From Euphorbia lathyris (Eukaryota > Streptophyta > Magnoliopsida > Malpighiales > Euphorbiaceae): a stretch of DNA of 64,000 nucleotides. A model generated the notes under the pieces. It ran no database searches. It was not told the origin of the DNA and was given only the letters and a program-made list of their open reading frames with translations. Both the position numbers and the translations under genes were made by a program. The DNA lies in NCBI RefSeq assembly GCF_963576675.1, contig NC_088914.1, positions 13,619,001 to 13,683,000 on the forward strand. The letters are read 5' to 3'. Numbering within the stretch: position 1 is the stretch's first letter; every line of letters begins with the position of its first letter. This document shows positions 32,802-44,168 of this stretch, piece by piece.

Positions 32802-32873
32802 CCTAAGTATTGATTGTGATCTTTCTATTTCACACCCGATGCTAATTGAGGTCGTCTAGGGTCGGGTGTAACA
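32802..32873. mobile_element. Solo LTR, right portion
   Basis: The last 72 bp of the solo LTR begun at 13029, ending GTCGGGTGTAACA, followed by its TGTTT target duplication (32874-32878). Confidence 0.8.
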
Positions 32874-32878
32874 TGTTT

Positions 32879-35634
32879 TTTGTAAACATATTTAGCATTG
32901 GAGCTACTAAAGCTCCGGGGGTTGATGGGCTTCCTGCCGGGTTTTACCATAAGCACTGGGAAACTGTAAAAGATGGAATTTATGGTTTCGTCAAAGGGGT
33001 TTTTAATGGGTCGGAGGATATTAGGCTAGTAAATAAAACTCTTCTGGTCCTGATTCCTAAAGTGGATAAGTTGTCTTCCTTCTTGCAAATGAGGCCTATT
33101 AGTCTGTGTAATGTGCTTTATAAGGTGATTACCAAAATTGTAGCCAATAGACATCGTTGTATCCTTCATGATACTATTAGCCAAAATCAAGGCAGTTTTG
33201 TCCCGGGGAGACAGATGATGGACAATATTGTTATCGCTTAGGAGATGGTTCATTCAATGAAGATCAAAAAGGGTAAGCGTGGCATTGTGGCCCTGAAACT
33301 GGATCTGGAGAAAGCTTATGATCGGTTAAACTGGAGTTTTCTTCTGGATAGTTTGGAAAAAGTTGGGATCCCGGATACCTGGAGGAGTTTGATTGAGGTT
33401 TGTATTTCTTCTTTTGTTTTCCAAGTTTTAATTAATGGGGATTTGTCCGAGGAGTTTACTCCATCCGGGGTATCCATCAAGGGGACCCTATGAGCCCGTT
33501 CTTATTTGTTATTGTTATGGAGAGGTTATATCATCTCATCCAAGATGTTGTGAAAATGGGAAGGCTTCATCCGATTACCATTAATAGATTCTGTCCCCCG
33601 ATCACCCATTTATTCTTTGCTGATGATGTTATGATCTTTGTGGAAGGAAATGAGGAGCAAATTGGTGTGATAATGGATATCCTGACCAACTTTTGTCCTG
33701 CTTCAGGCCAAAAGCTTAATATCCAAAAATCTAGAATGTTATGCTCTAAGAATACGGACCCAAGGGTTGGTAAAAAGTTGATTGAGATTTTTGGTATTCC
33801 TCTAACCAAGTCTCTTGGTAACTATCTGGGGGTTCCTCTCCATAGTGACAAAGTTTCAAAATCCTCTTTTAAAGAAATCTTCGATAGGACTAATAAGAAT
33901 TGTGCTAATTGGAAAGCTAAAACCCTTTCCCTTGCAGGCCGCTTACTTTGATCCAGTCTGTGAATGGTGCTGCCTCGAATCATTTAATGCAAGCTCGTAG
34001 GCTGCCTGAGCCGCTTCATAATGGCCTTGATAAGATCAATCGTCAGTTCCTATGGGGGGATTCAGAAGAGGGGAAAAAAGTTCATCTGGTTCCCTGGAAA
34101 GAGGTGTGCCAATCTAAGAATATGGGTGGGTTAGGGATCAGACAAGCCAAGGATAATAATAAAGTGCTTTTAATGAAGCTTATTTGGAGGATATGGCAGA
34201 ATCCGGACGCTCTTTGGGTTCGGTTATTGCGCGGGAAGTACAGAAAGGATAAGATTTTTGGGGGCCCAAAAGAGAGAGTTCCTAATTGTTCTTTCTTATG
34301 AAAAGGGGTTAACACTGTGTTTTCGAAGTTCTGCTCTGGGATTTGTTGGAATGATACCTGGCTAGATAAGATACCTTTATCAGAAGGGTGTACTTCTCCG
34401 TTGCCTCTGGAGATCCGAAACTGGAGTATCGCTGATGTGGTGGATTCAGAGGGAGATTGGGTTTGGTCGAGATTCGAATCTTACCTTAATCTGGAAACGC
34501 TCCTAAAAATTCGTGGAGTTAAAGTTTGTAATAAAGAGGAGGATGGGGATAGTCACTGTTGGTCCTTTATAAACAATGGTACTTATTCCTGCAAATCTGC
34601 ATTTGAAGCTTTCAGTCTTAACTTGGATACCCCTCCTTCAATCTCTTGGAAGAATATTTGGGCCTTAAAAGTTCCTTATCGCATTAGGAGCTTCCTATGG
34701 CTTAGCGCAAAGAATAGGTTGCTTACTAATGTGGAAAGGAAGAGACGCCATTTAGTTGAGGCTGATACTTGTTGTAGGTGCAAAGTTCAGGCAGAAACCA
34801 TCTGTCATGTTCTTAGGGATTGTACGAAGAGTAAGAATGTGTGGAAGAAAGTGATTTTGAGCCAGTTGCTACCTAACTTCTTTGCCCACTCTGAAAACGA
34901 TTGGTTGTTAAATGGTATTAATGGTTTGTTATTACCTCAGATGGAGCATGGTGTTATCCTCTTTGCCGTTGTCTGTCACCAGCTTTGGCAGTGGAGGAAT
35001 TCTGAGGTGTTTGGAGAAAAAGCTATAGTGATTCCTAATCTACCTGATTATTTCTCCAAGAAAATTAACACTATTATCAATAGCTTCAAATGGGATTATT
35101 TAGCCAATACTAGCCAGAGATCTGTTGAGCATCTTTTGGGTTAGAGTAGACCGGGGAAAGGGATTGTAAAATTAAATACTGATGGCGCATATCTTGTGGA
35201 CGATAGAATTGCGGCTGGAGGGGTTCTGAGAGATGTAGAGGGCAATTGGGTGTCTGGATTTACTCAGAATCTGGGGATGAGCTCGTGGATTCTAAAAAGG
35301 TTGCTCGTGGATTCTGACAACCTTGAAGCAGTTAATATGATTGCTAACAAAAAGGCTATGTGCTTGAGTAGCCAAAACCTTGTTAAAGATATCAGAAGAT
35401 TGTGTTCTTCATTCGATACTATCTCTTTTTGTCATGTGTACAGGGAGCAGAATAGGGTGGCTGATCGCCTTGCTGCGGAGGGCCATGAAAGGATGCCAGG
35501 AATTTCAACCTTCTCTTCTCATTCGAACTTTCTTTGTTCGATTCTGTCTGATGATCGGGTGGGGGTTAGCTTCCCTAGGCTAATCCCGGGTTAGGTGTTG
35601 GTTTTTGTTGTTTTTTCTTTCCCTTTCCTACCAA

Positions 35635-35638
<4 letters not shown>
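32879..35638 (+). pseudogene. 5'-truncated LINE ORF2: reverse transcriptase, zf-RVT, RNase H
   Basis: An L1-type ORF2 lacking the endonuclease. Reverse transcriptase opens at GATKAPGVDGLPAGF (about 32899) and has LKLDLEKAYDRLNW (33294) and the catalytic FADD (near 33617). The zinc-finger-like region is at 34750-34830 (CCRCKVQAETICHVLRDC). RNase H spans about 35170-35590 (LNTDGAYLVDDR, ending SFPRLIPG). Breaks: in-frame stops near 33239, 34299 and 35142, and frameshifts near 33485 and 33945. The transcript end is a TA-rich run instead of poly(A). It lies between the arms of the pogo-like element, and the solo LTR sits at its 5' edge. Confidence 0.85.

Positions 35639-35678
<40 letters not shown>
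35639..35678. repeat. (AT)20 microsatellite at the LINE 3' end
   Basis: An uninterrupted AT run immediately after the LINE 3' sequence, in the position where a poly(A) tail is expected. Confidence 0.9.
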
Positions 35679-35681
<3 letters not shown>

Positions 35682-35863
35682 GTAATTTAATAATTATTAC
35701 TTTATATTTTCATTGGGCCCTTAAGGATTTAAATATTTTTTATTACTTAATACATTTAGCGAGGTTATTACTTTAGTCCATTGGCCCAAGTCGGGACCGA
35801 AAGAATTTATTATATAATCGAGGTTATTACTTTATCAAATATTCATTTATCGAGGTTTAACTG
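35679..35863. mobile_element. Pogo/Emigrant-like element, right arm
   Basis: It contains GGCCCAAGTCGGGACCG and ATCGAGGTTATTACTTTATC and ends TATCGAGGTTTAACTG before TA (35864-35865). It is the inverted partner of the terminus at 12776. Confidence 0.65.
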
Positions 35864-35924
35864 TAATTTGAATTAATTTTATTTCATATCAAATTAACCT
35901 ATATAAACTTAATTATGTATAATC

Positions 35925-36660
35925 AATTAGTTAATTATTTATGTGAAATTCTAGACCACAAAATATAATTCTTAAAATATAAACATTAAATCCTAAATTA
36001 TAAGAACTAAACTCTAAATATGTGATGTATCATCAAATTATAAATATATGACGTGTCATCAAACCATTGTTATCATCATCCATACATCGAACGTATACCA
36101 AAATTTCTCTTTTAGTGATGATACTACTAGAAAAAACGGAAATTTTTTCTTTTGCTTTATTGTTACATCCATCCACCTGGCTAGTAATTTGGTGGCATGT
36201 AACACAAACCAATAAAAAAATTAACATCGACAACTAATTAATTAAATATTTTTTTAGGAAATTATTTAGATTAAATTCTAGACCCCAAAATATAAATATT
36301 AAACATTGGGCTTCAAAATCTCTCTGCAACCGGTGTCATCAGCATAGTCAGTGATCGCAAACCAAATAGACTAAGCCATATGAAGAGTACCTGGCTGGTG
36401 CTTGCACGTCTTTCCATTCCAGAGTCAATCGTAAAATATAACCCAAAAACTCTAAAATATTTCATGTATCATCAAATCAATGGCTCGACATACAACATCA
36501 TATATGCATGTGACTTATACTAAAATTTATGGTTTTAATGATGATGAAAATACTACTGAAAAAATTTCCTTGTTTTAAGATGTTATCTATGCATCAGGCT
36601 AATAATTTGATGACAGATACCACATCGAACAATTAAAAAAATTAACATGTGAAATTAATA
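35925..36660. repeat. Tandem duplication of a 350-bp unit
   Basis: Two diverged copies, about 35925-36240 and 36255-36660. Both carry AAATTCTAGACC, a TGTATCATCAAAT phrase, GATGATGAAAATACTACT-like text and AAAAAATTAACAT at the end. The second copy has an extra GC-richer stretch (about 36300-36435) not found in the first. Non-coding. Confidence 0.6.
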
Positions 36661-36900
36661 AATTAGTTGATATTATCCGAATAATATCAGGATCCCTGTG
36701 TCCTCATCTTGAATCAACTATGATGTTCGAAATAAGGAAGACCATAAGATTAAACTACACATGATTCATGAATAAACATCTCTCAAGAAACATTGATCAA
36801 TGAGATATTCCGTGAATCCTCTTTGAATCAAAATCCTTCACTAAGATTAAGGAGTCCCAATCCAGGTATATTTCTAACTACCTAAAATACATCCATTATC
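36661..36900. other. Spacer, nothing recognised
   Basis: Moderate-complexity DNA without an ORF or repeat boundary, leading into the pentamer array. Confidence 0.4.
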
Positions 36901-38583
36901 CAACATAACGTAACATAACATACCTTAGCATAACATAACGTACCTTAGCATAACATAACATAAGGTAAGTTAAGGTAACATATAATGTAACCTAACATAC
37001 GTAATGTAAGCTAACGTAATGTGGCGTGACATAACGTAACATCATGTTAACGTAACATAACTTAGCATAACCTAACTTACCTTAGCATAAAAAATTAAGG
37101 TAATATAATGTAACGTAACATAACAAACGTAATGTAATGTAACGAATGTAACGTAACATGTGACATAACGTAACATAACATGACTTACATAACGTAACAT
37201 AACGTGACTTAACGTAATGTAATGTAATATAACGTAACGTAACATAATGTTATGTTACGTTATGTTACGTTACGTTATGTTACATTACATTACGTTAAGT
37301 CACGTTATGTTATGTTATGTAAGTCATGTTATGTTACAAACATAACGTAACGTAATGTAACGAATATAATGTAACGTGTACATAACATAACATAACATGA
37401 CTTGCATAACGTAACATAACGTGACTTAACATAATGTAATGCAACATAACGTAGCGTAATATAACGTAACATAACATTATGTTATGTTACGTTACGTTAC
37501 ATTACGATACGTTACGTTACGTTACGTTATAGTATGTTACATTAGTTTACGTTATGTAACGTTACCTTCTGTTTTGTTATACTAATGTACGTTACGTTAT
37601 GCTAAGTTAGGTTATGTTATATTATGTTACGTTAGTTTAGTTAAGTTACTTTACGTTTTGTTATGCTAATGTACATTACATAATATGCTAAGTTACGTTA
37701 TGTTACGTTACATTATATTACATTACGTTACATCACGTCATGTCACATTAACATGATGTGACGTAATGTGATATGACATAACATAATGTCATGTCACGTA
37801 ACGTAATGCAGTGTTACATAACATAACATAACATAACGTGACATGACATTATATGATGTAACATAATGTCACATCACATAACCTAATGTAATATCATGTC
37901 ATGTAATGTACCATAACGTAACATAATATAATATAATGTAACGTAATGTAACCTAACTTAACGAAACTTAATGTAATTTAGCATAACATAACTTAACATA
38001 ACTTAATTTAATGTAATCTAACATAATGTAACTTAGCATAATGTAACTTAATGTAACGTAAGGTGACAAAACGTAATGTAACATAATGTAACATAATGCC
38101 ATGTAACGTAACGTAACGTTACATAACATAACGTCATATGACGTAATGTAACGTGATATAATGTAACGTAACATAATATAATGTGATATGACATAACGTA
38201 ACATGATATAATGTGACATTACGTTATGATACGTTAGGTTACATTATGTTACGTTATATTATATTACATTATGTTAAGTTACACTAAGTCATAATAAGTA
38301 ACATAACATAACGTAATGTAACGTGACATAACATAATGTAACATAATATGACGTAACATAACGTCACATCATGTAATGTAACATAACGTGACGTAACGTA
38401 ACGTAACGTGACGTGACGTGACGTGACGTGACGTGACGTAATGTAACTTGACGTAATATAACGTAACATAACGCAACATAATGTAACATAACCTGATGTG
38501 ACATAACATAACATGGCGTAATGTAAGGGAGCGTAATATGATGTAACATAACATAACATAACATAATACAATACAATGTAACG
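36901..38583. repeat. Degenerate GTAAC/ATAAC pentamer array, part 1
   Basis: Almost every base belongs to a 5-bp period of the form RTAAY (GTAAC, ATAAC, GTAAT), often paired into CATAACGTAA. Orientation flips repeatedly: the forward phase up to about 37245 changes to GTTAC/GTTAT between 37245 and 37330, forward again, then inverted over about 37470-37740, and so on, giving many potential hairpins. The long minus-strand frames here (38284-38622 and others) are by-products of the period. No known telomere repeat is present. Confidence 0.9.
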
Positions 38584-39149
38584 CACTACACCATAGATGG
38601 CCAATTGCAACGACAAGAACATGTTGCATCAGGAGCGTAAGAGTGTTACAATGTGCCACAAAAATAGGCTAAGGCAACACTTTCGACCATTCCAAAAGCG
38701 TTGGTATACTCACCATTGCCTTAGCTATCAAAGGCAACAGTTACTATCTCTAATGCAATGTAAGGAGAAGCGTTGCTGTTTTAACAGCAGAGGCAACAAA
38801 ATATCTCAGAATAAAAAAAGGCAATGTTCTTTGAACGTTTAAAGCAAAATTTTTAAGATAACAAAGGTATTGCCTTAGTTATGTTGTGGCAACATTTATA
38901 AGTAAATGCAACACTTATTTTAACATAAAACAACACAGTTTTGTGTTCAAAAGCAACGATGTGTAAGAGTAAATGCAATATTTTGTAACCCAAAGCAACA
39001 CTTTATATTTTACAAACGCAATGTTATTTTAGACCAAATGCAATAGTATTTTTCCAATAGCAACGTTTCTCTATTAGCACAAGCAACAGTTTTTTAAAGT
39101 AAAGGCAACACTATAACTTATAGCAATACTTTTTGTTTTATTCTGCAAC

Positions 39150-39412
39150 TCTTGGAAATCCATCTCGGGGCGCCTAGTAGCCCTCCTTCACTGACAGACT
39201 CCTAATAGCGCGAGGATAGTTGAGCCGCACCGCGTAGTGCATAGGGCGGTTCCTAAGCCGAGCCGGGCTAAGAAAGCTGGTACCTAAGAGGTAGGAGGGC
39301 ACTAATTCGATTCGTATTTAATACGTAATTAGCCCCAGAACTAGGGATTTCAAGCTATAAGCAAGCCGGATAGGTTTCGAAGAAAGCAAGAAAGAGGAAC
39401 TAAAAGTCTCTT
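39150..39412. other. Probable organelle-derived insert (NUMT-like)
   Basis: About 260 bp of markedly higher GC content interrupts the subterminal repeats. It contains CTGACAGACTCCTAATAGCG, GAGCCGGGCTAAGAAAGCTG and purine-rich GAAGAAAGCAAGAAAGAGG. The style resembles plant mitochondrial intergenic DNA. This is recognition by composition; no exact mitochondrial gene is identified. Confidence 0.4.
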
Positions 39413-39703
39413 CACGATATTTTTATCATAATGCAACATTTCTTTATTCAAGAGCAACATTTTACAGTTGTAAAATGCAACGATTGTTGATGTAAATGCA
39501 ACATATTTTATTCTTTAAAGCAACTATTTACAATATGTAATGCAACACTTGATTAGAGATTGGGCAACGATCATTCAAATAGATAACAACATAACATTCG
39601 TTTACAAAAATGTAAACTGTCAATCAAAGGTACCTAACATTACAATTCAAAACTAAAATAAGTATCTAATAACCATAAACATAAATAAATCATTTTTCCT
39701 TCA

Positions 39704-41065
39704 TCAACATGCATCCGAAGGAAAAGAGTCAGTGGCATTAGGAGAAGCAACAACCCCATCTAAATTTAGATTCAATGTTGTGTTCATTTGCGCCAACCTT
39801 TGTATAATAGTGGCAACTTGAGCTTCCATGGTCTTTTTCATTTCATCTCTAACTTCACTCTTTAGTTCATTCCTTATCTCCTCTCTAACTTCATTCCTCA
39901 TTTCATCTCTAACTTCATTCTTCATTTAATCTCTAACTACGGCTTTGATTTGTTCAATTGTCTTATTAGACATATTTTTCTTACCCATAAAACTTGAAGA
40001 TTCAAGGGTCTCTTTTCTTTTCTTGATGTGGCATATCCTACCAACAAGCCATGAACGACCATGAGATGATGCTTCACCAAGTATTTCCTCAATTATCTCA
40101 GTATTTTCCCCTCCAGCTGACAACTTTTCTTCAAGCCTTGCCTATAATCCAAATAATAGAAATGATTATTGAATGAAATAATCCAAAACAACTGAACTCA
40201 AAGAATCACTCAAACCAGTAAATCCAATCTTCAAACATCAATAAATATAGACTTTAATTACTTAAGTCATTAATAACCTATTTATAAATGCTATTAAATT
40301 TGCTAAACCAGCAAAAAAATACCTCTAACGTTGACCTTGATGAGCAATATTTCTCCTAACGTAAAAAATAGCACAATTAAGGGCCTAAGATTCAGGATTT
40401 GGACCCATTTTGGACATAGATGATAAATGAAATTAAATGTCACTATTCAGTATAAACTAATCATATTAATTATAAATAACAAGTTTTAAAACTCATTTTG
40501 CACTTACCAACTTTTTGCGGATTCGTGCAAATCCAATTGGACCACAAGTATGTTGATCCTTGATTAGTTTTCGATTTGTTGAATTTTTTGCCGCCAATTC
40601 CCGAAAATTTGAAATAGAAAATGTCAATATATTATCAAAGTGAGATTTGAGATATTTAAAATTTTATCTCGACTTTGGCATCATTCCAAAATTGGAGGAG
40701 CGTCTCAAATTCTTTGTGTGATAAAAAGTTTGGTCTATTTTTCCTCCTATCATTATTGTTATCATAAGCCTTATAATAACTTTTCTTGATGCGACTTTTG
40801 TACACCCTCCAAGCATCGGACATAGTCTGCATCACCCATGGCTTCTCGTCTTCGCTTATAATATACTTTTGCTATAGAGTCCATGAAATTTAATAATCAT
40901 TAGCATAAACGATGCAATAAAATTACTCTTTACATCACAAAGGACAAGGAAACCTATGCGAGTAGTTTAATTAAATAAATAAAGGGTTGTACCTTTACAA
41001 AATTCCATAACTCATCTTTACCATGTACTTTATGCCAATTGATGTGGTCCAAACACACATATTAC
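39704..41065 (-). pseudogene. Plant CACTA accessory transposase (Transposase_24/TNP1-like)
   Basis: Exons read right to left. At 40993-41065: WHKVHGKDELWNFVK. At about 40675-40871: EKPWVMQTMSDAWRVYKSR, then FLSHKEFETLLQFWNDAKV. At about 40507-40605: HTCGPIGFARIRKKL, ending in GTAAG. At 39704-40141: a coiled coil of NEVRDEM/NEVREEI repeats with ATIIQRLAQMN. These match the plant Ptta/En/Spm family, in which the protein binds subterminal repeats and assists the catalytic transposase. An in-frame TAA at 39926-39928 splits the last exon. Exon edges are by eye; the 5' exons and promoter (toward 41500-41700) are not resolved. Confidence 0.7.
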
Positions 41066-42423
41066 CTTGCTAAAGTTCCCAAAAAATTACTGAATTCAGT
41101 CCAAACTCACATTTGAGCTTTCTCATATTTCAAATTAAAGCAACAAAGCACAAGAGCCCAAGCACCAAAATGCAGAAAACTCACCACACTAAAACTAATT
41201 ATTACCAAGAGCCTAAACACCAACACAGAGAAAGAGCAATCAAATTAAAGCATCAGAACCCTACCATTGTATAAGCCTATAAGTCAAAGTGAAATTTAAA
41301 CATCCAATTTGAACCCATACTTCCAAAATAAAGATAATTATAAGAGACTGAAATAAAGATAATTCTAAGAGACTGAAAACCTATACTTCGAATTGATTTT
41401 ACTAAATTAATTAGTTAAATGAAAACTAAAAACGCATAAAAATGATTCATCAATAAGAGACTGAACACGGATCGTAAAAATACCTGGAACAGCTTTGGAT
41501 CACAGGTGGTTTTGAAGGCATCCACCACCCTCAAAGACCGAACCCTAATGAACGAACGTTGAACTGGAGTTCTTGTTACCAGACAAGCGCAGATTAGTAG
41601 AGGGAATCAGTAGCCAAGTTTACGGATTTTGTATCTCAGAAAGAAGAATCGTAGAAAGGAAGGAAAGATAGACGTAAGATGTTAGAGTTTTTACTTTTTG
41701 GGATTTTGTTTATCTTCTTTTATCAGGGTTTTTACTTTTTGGACGTAAGATGGCGCCAATTTTTTTTACTTTTCCCGCCCAAATTTCCTCTTACTTTTTA
41801 TGGTTTACAAAACTTTTGAAGTTATTGCTTGGTGAATATATTTATAATTAATATGGAGATTTTGTTTTTAAAAAATTAATATGGAGATTCTACCTTAATT
41901 GAATACTTGTAGGTCGATTTTTTTGCATTTTACTTTTTTTTCCTTTTATTGCTTTTGGAGGGAAATTCTAGAGTAAAAAAATTGGTGGAATTTTAGGATA
42001 TTATATTAGTGTGAAATTGTGGAGAAAAAACAATATATATACTTTTGGTCAATGCATATATTTTTTATTAGATATATTTTGTGGGAATTTTGAAATAAAA
42101 TTTAGAATTTTTTTAATAACAAATATTTTTTTAGTCATTTTATAAAATTAGGTATATTATTCTATTTTTATTAAATTAAATGCACCACTTGAATAGTTTC
42201 TTTACATGATCAAGTTGAATAATGCAATGTTATCTCTAAATATTGTCTAACGGTTGCCTTAAGACAAGCAAAATGAATAAAAAAATATCAAAAGCAACAC
42301 GTTATCTAGTACCGTTGCAATCTACATACATGAATAGTAGCAATCAAGTAAATTTAGCTAATGCAACATTTGAAGGCATCACTTTTTAAAAGTTGGTTGC
42401 AATATGCAATCTATGGTGTAGTG

Positions 42424-42885
42424 ACATAACATAGCGTAACATAACGTAATATAACGTAACGTAATGTAACGTAATGTAACATAATGTAACGTAAATTAAC
42501 ATACGGTAACATAACGTAGCGTAATGTAACGTAACATAACTTATTGTGACTTAGCATAATGTAGTGTAACATAGTAGCATAATGTAACGTAACATAACTT
42601 ATTGTGACTTAGTGTAACGTAACTTAACATAATGTAACATAATATAATGTAGCATAACGTAACTTAAAAAACTTAATGTAATTTAGCGTAACATAACTTA
42701 ACATAATATAACCTGACCTAACAAAACTTAGTGTAACTTAATTTAACCTGACCTAACAAAATGTAATTTAACATAATATAACGTAACATAACGTAACATG
42801 ACATGACATAATGTAATGTAACATGACATGACGTAACATCATGTAATGTCGTGTCACGTTACGTAACGTCACGTCACATAACGTT
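42424..42885. repeat. Degenerate GTAAC/ATAAC pentamer array, part 2
   Basis: Continuation of the array right of the CACTA element, with CTTAACATAA-type variants and a final inverted stretch near 42857-42885. Together with part 1 the original array was about 2.1 kb. Confidence 0.9.
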
Positions 42886-43089
42886 GTGCAACTGATGCAG
42901 AATATAAAAATAAAATATCTTAGTTTTTTTAATGATGTTTAAAACTGATCCAACTTACCAATATTAAAGATAAAGTTACTCTTTTTTACTAATATTAAAT
43001 TTAAAATTGTACTATTTTAAATATTTTTACACTTTATAAAAAAAATAAGGAAGAAACATTTACAATTTTATTTTAATACATATTATATA
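42886..43089. other. AT-rich spacer
   Basis: Nothing recognised. Its end supplies the 9-bp target duplication of the next MITE. Confidence 0.4.
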
Positions 43090-43582
43090 AGCTTAAACCA
43101 TATGCAACCCCTTGAACTTGTCAATTTTGGTCATTTTGCCCCCTGAACTTACGGGACGACCTATTTGGCCCCTCAACTGTGTAAAAATGGTATTAGCAAC
43201 CCCCTATTTTCATTATAACGGAAACAAAATGAAATTCCAACATTAGTACAAGTGTTCATGGAAGTATTAGAACCAGCCTGCATATATGTAACCTTATTTG
43301 CAGCTTCTTTTAGTAGTGCATAACCATATATATCATTTTTACAAGAGAACTTATGTACTGTCTCTAACCTCATTTGCAACTTATTTTAGTAGTGCATAAC
43401 CCTTTTTATTATGATATTGGTGTTTGCAATGAGAAATGTCATAATTGTTTTCATTATAATAAAAACAGGGGGTTGTTAATACCACTTTTAAATAGTTGAA
43501 TGGGTAAATGGGTCGTCTCGTAAGTTCAGGGGGCAAAATGACTAAAAGTGACAAGTTCAGGGGGCTGCGTATGGTTTTGGCC
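43090..43582. mobile_element. Mutator-like MITE, 493 bp
   Basis: Long inverted repeats of about 120 bp: the left carries CCATATGCAACCCCTTGAAC and the right, inverted, carries CCATACGCAGCCCCCTGAAC. Flanks are TATTATATA (43081-43089) and TACTATATA (43583-43591), a 9-bp target duplication with one mismatch. The core has a tandem pair of TTTAGTAGTGCATAACC. Non-coding. Confidence 0.75.
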
Positions 43583-43603
43583 TACTATATATTCATAAAA
43601 TGG

Positions 43604-44130
43604 CTTAATATATCATTTGTTTCCTGAACTTGTCCAAAAAGTTTGATTGACCCCTTGAATATTTAAAATGTTCCGATAGCTCCCTGAACTTGCATAAAAT
43701 ATTCAGTTAGCCCATTGAATTTGCGTAAAAATGTAATCAATGATCACTCGGTTGTAAAAAAAGTAGGTTAAATGAAGATATATTGCACATGTCTTAAAAA
43801 AGTAAAACAATCAAGATTGGGGTATGCGGTTCTAATGTTAGAGAAGACAAGTTTTATAGTTGAGTAAATAAGAACTTTCTTTTTAATCTTTTCTGTGAAT
43901 TATGTAATAACATTTTAAGTTTAAGACTCGTGCAATATATATTCGCATTTAACTAACCTTTTTTTTTTTGCAACCGAGTGACTAGTTTATTACATTTTAT
44001 GCAAAATCAGGTGGCTATCTGAATATTTTATGCAAGTTCAATGAGCTATCAGGACATTTTGAAAGTTCAGGGGTCAACCAAGTTTTTCGGACAAATTGAA
44101 AGAGGAAATGATGTATTAAGCTCACAAAGA
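43604..44130. mobile_element. Foldback MITE, about 525 bp
   Basis: Inverted arms of roughly 190 bp: GGCTTAATATATCATTTG at left, AAATGATGTATTAAGCTC at right, with GCTCCCTGAACTTGCATAAA/TATGCAAGTTCAATGAGCT inside. Same family as the partial copy at 4240-4550. A clear target duplication was not found. Confidence 0.65.
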
Positions 44131-44168
44131 TTGATAAACAATAGCCGAAGTTAACTTTATATAATTAA

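Larger units (their letters stand above)
38584..42423. mobile_element. CACTA element inserted in the pentamer array
   Basis: 3,840 bp with ends CACTACACCATAGAT and ATCTATGGTGTAGTG, flanked by pentamer DNA on both sides with 3-bp flanks ACG/ACA (one mismatch). Subterminal repeats of ATGCAACATTTT/AAAGCAACA type fill about 38600-39130, 39420-39590 and 42230-42400. The interior encodes a Transposase_24-type gene on the minus strand. No TNPD/TNP2-like catalytic transposase is visible, so it probably depends on a partner in trans. Confidence 0.85.

Noticed and set aside
37968..38659. Tyr/Met/Leu-rich minus-strand frames of 70-112 codons
   Set aside because: They are translations of the pentamer array and have no composition or motif of real membrane proteins.
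36901..42885. CRISPR-like or telomere-like array
   Set aside because: There are no spacers between conserved repeats, the period is 5 bp with drifting sequence, and it does not match TTTAGGG.
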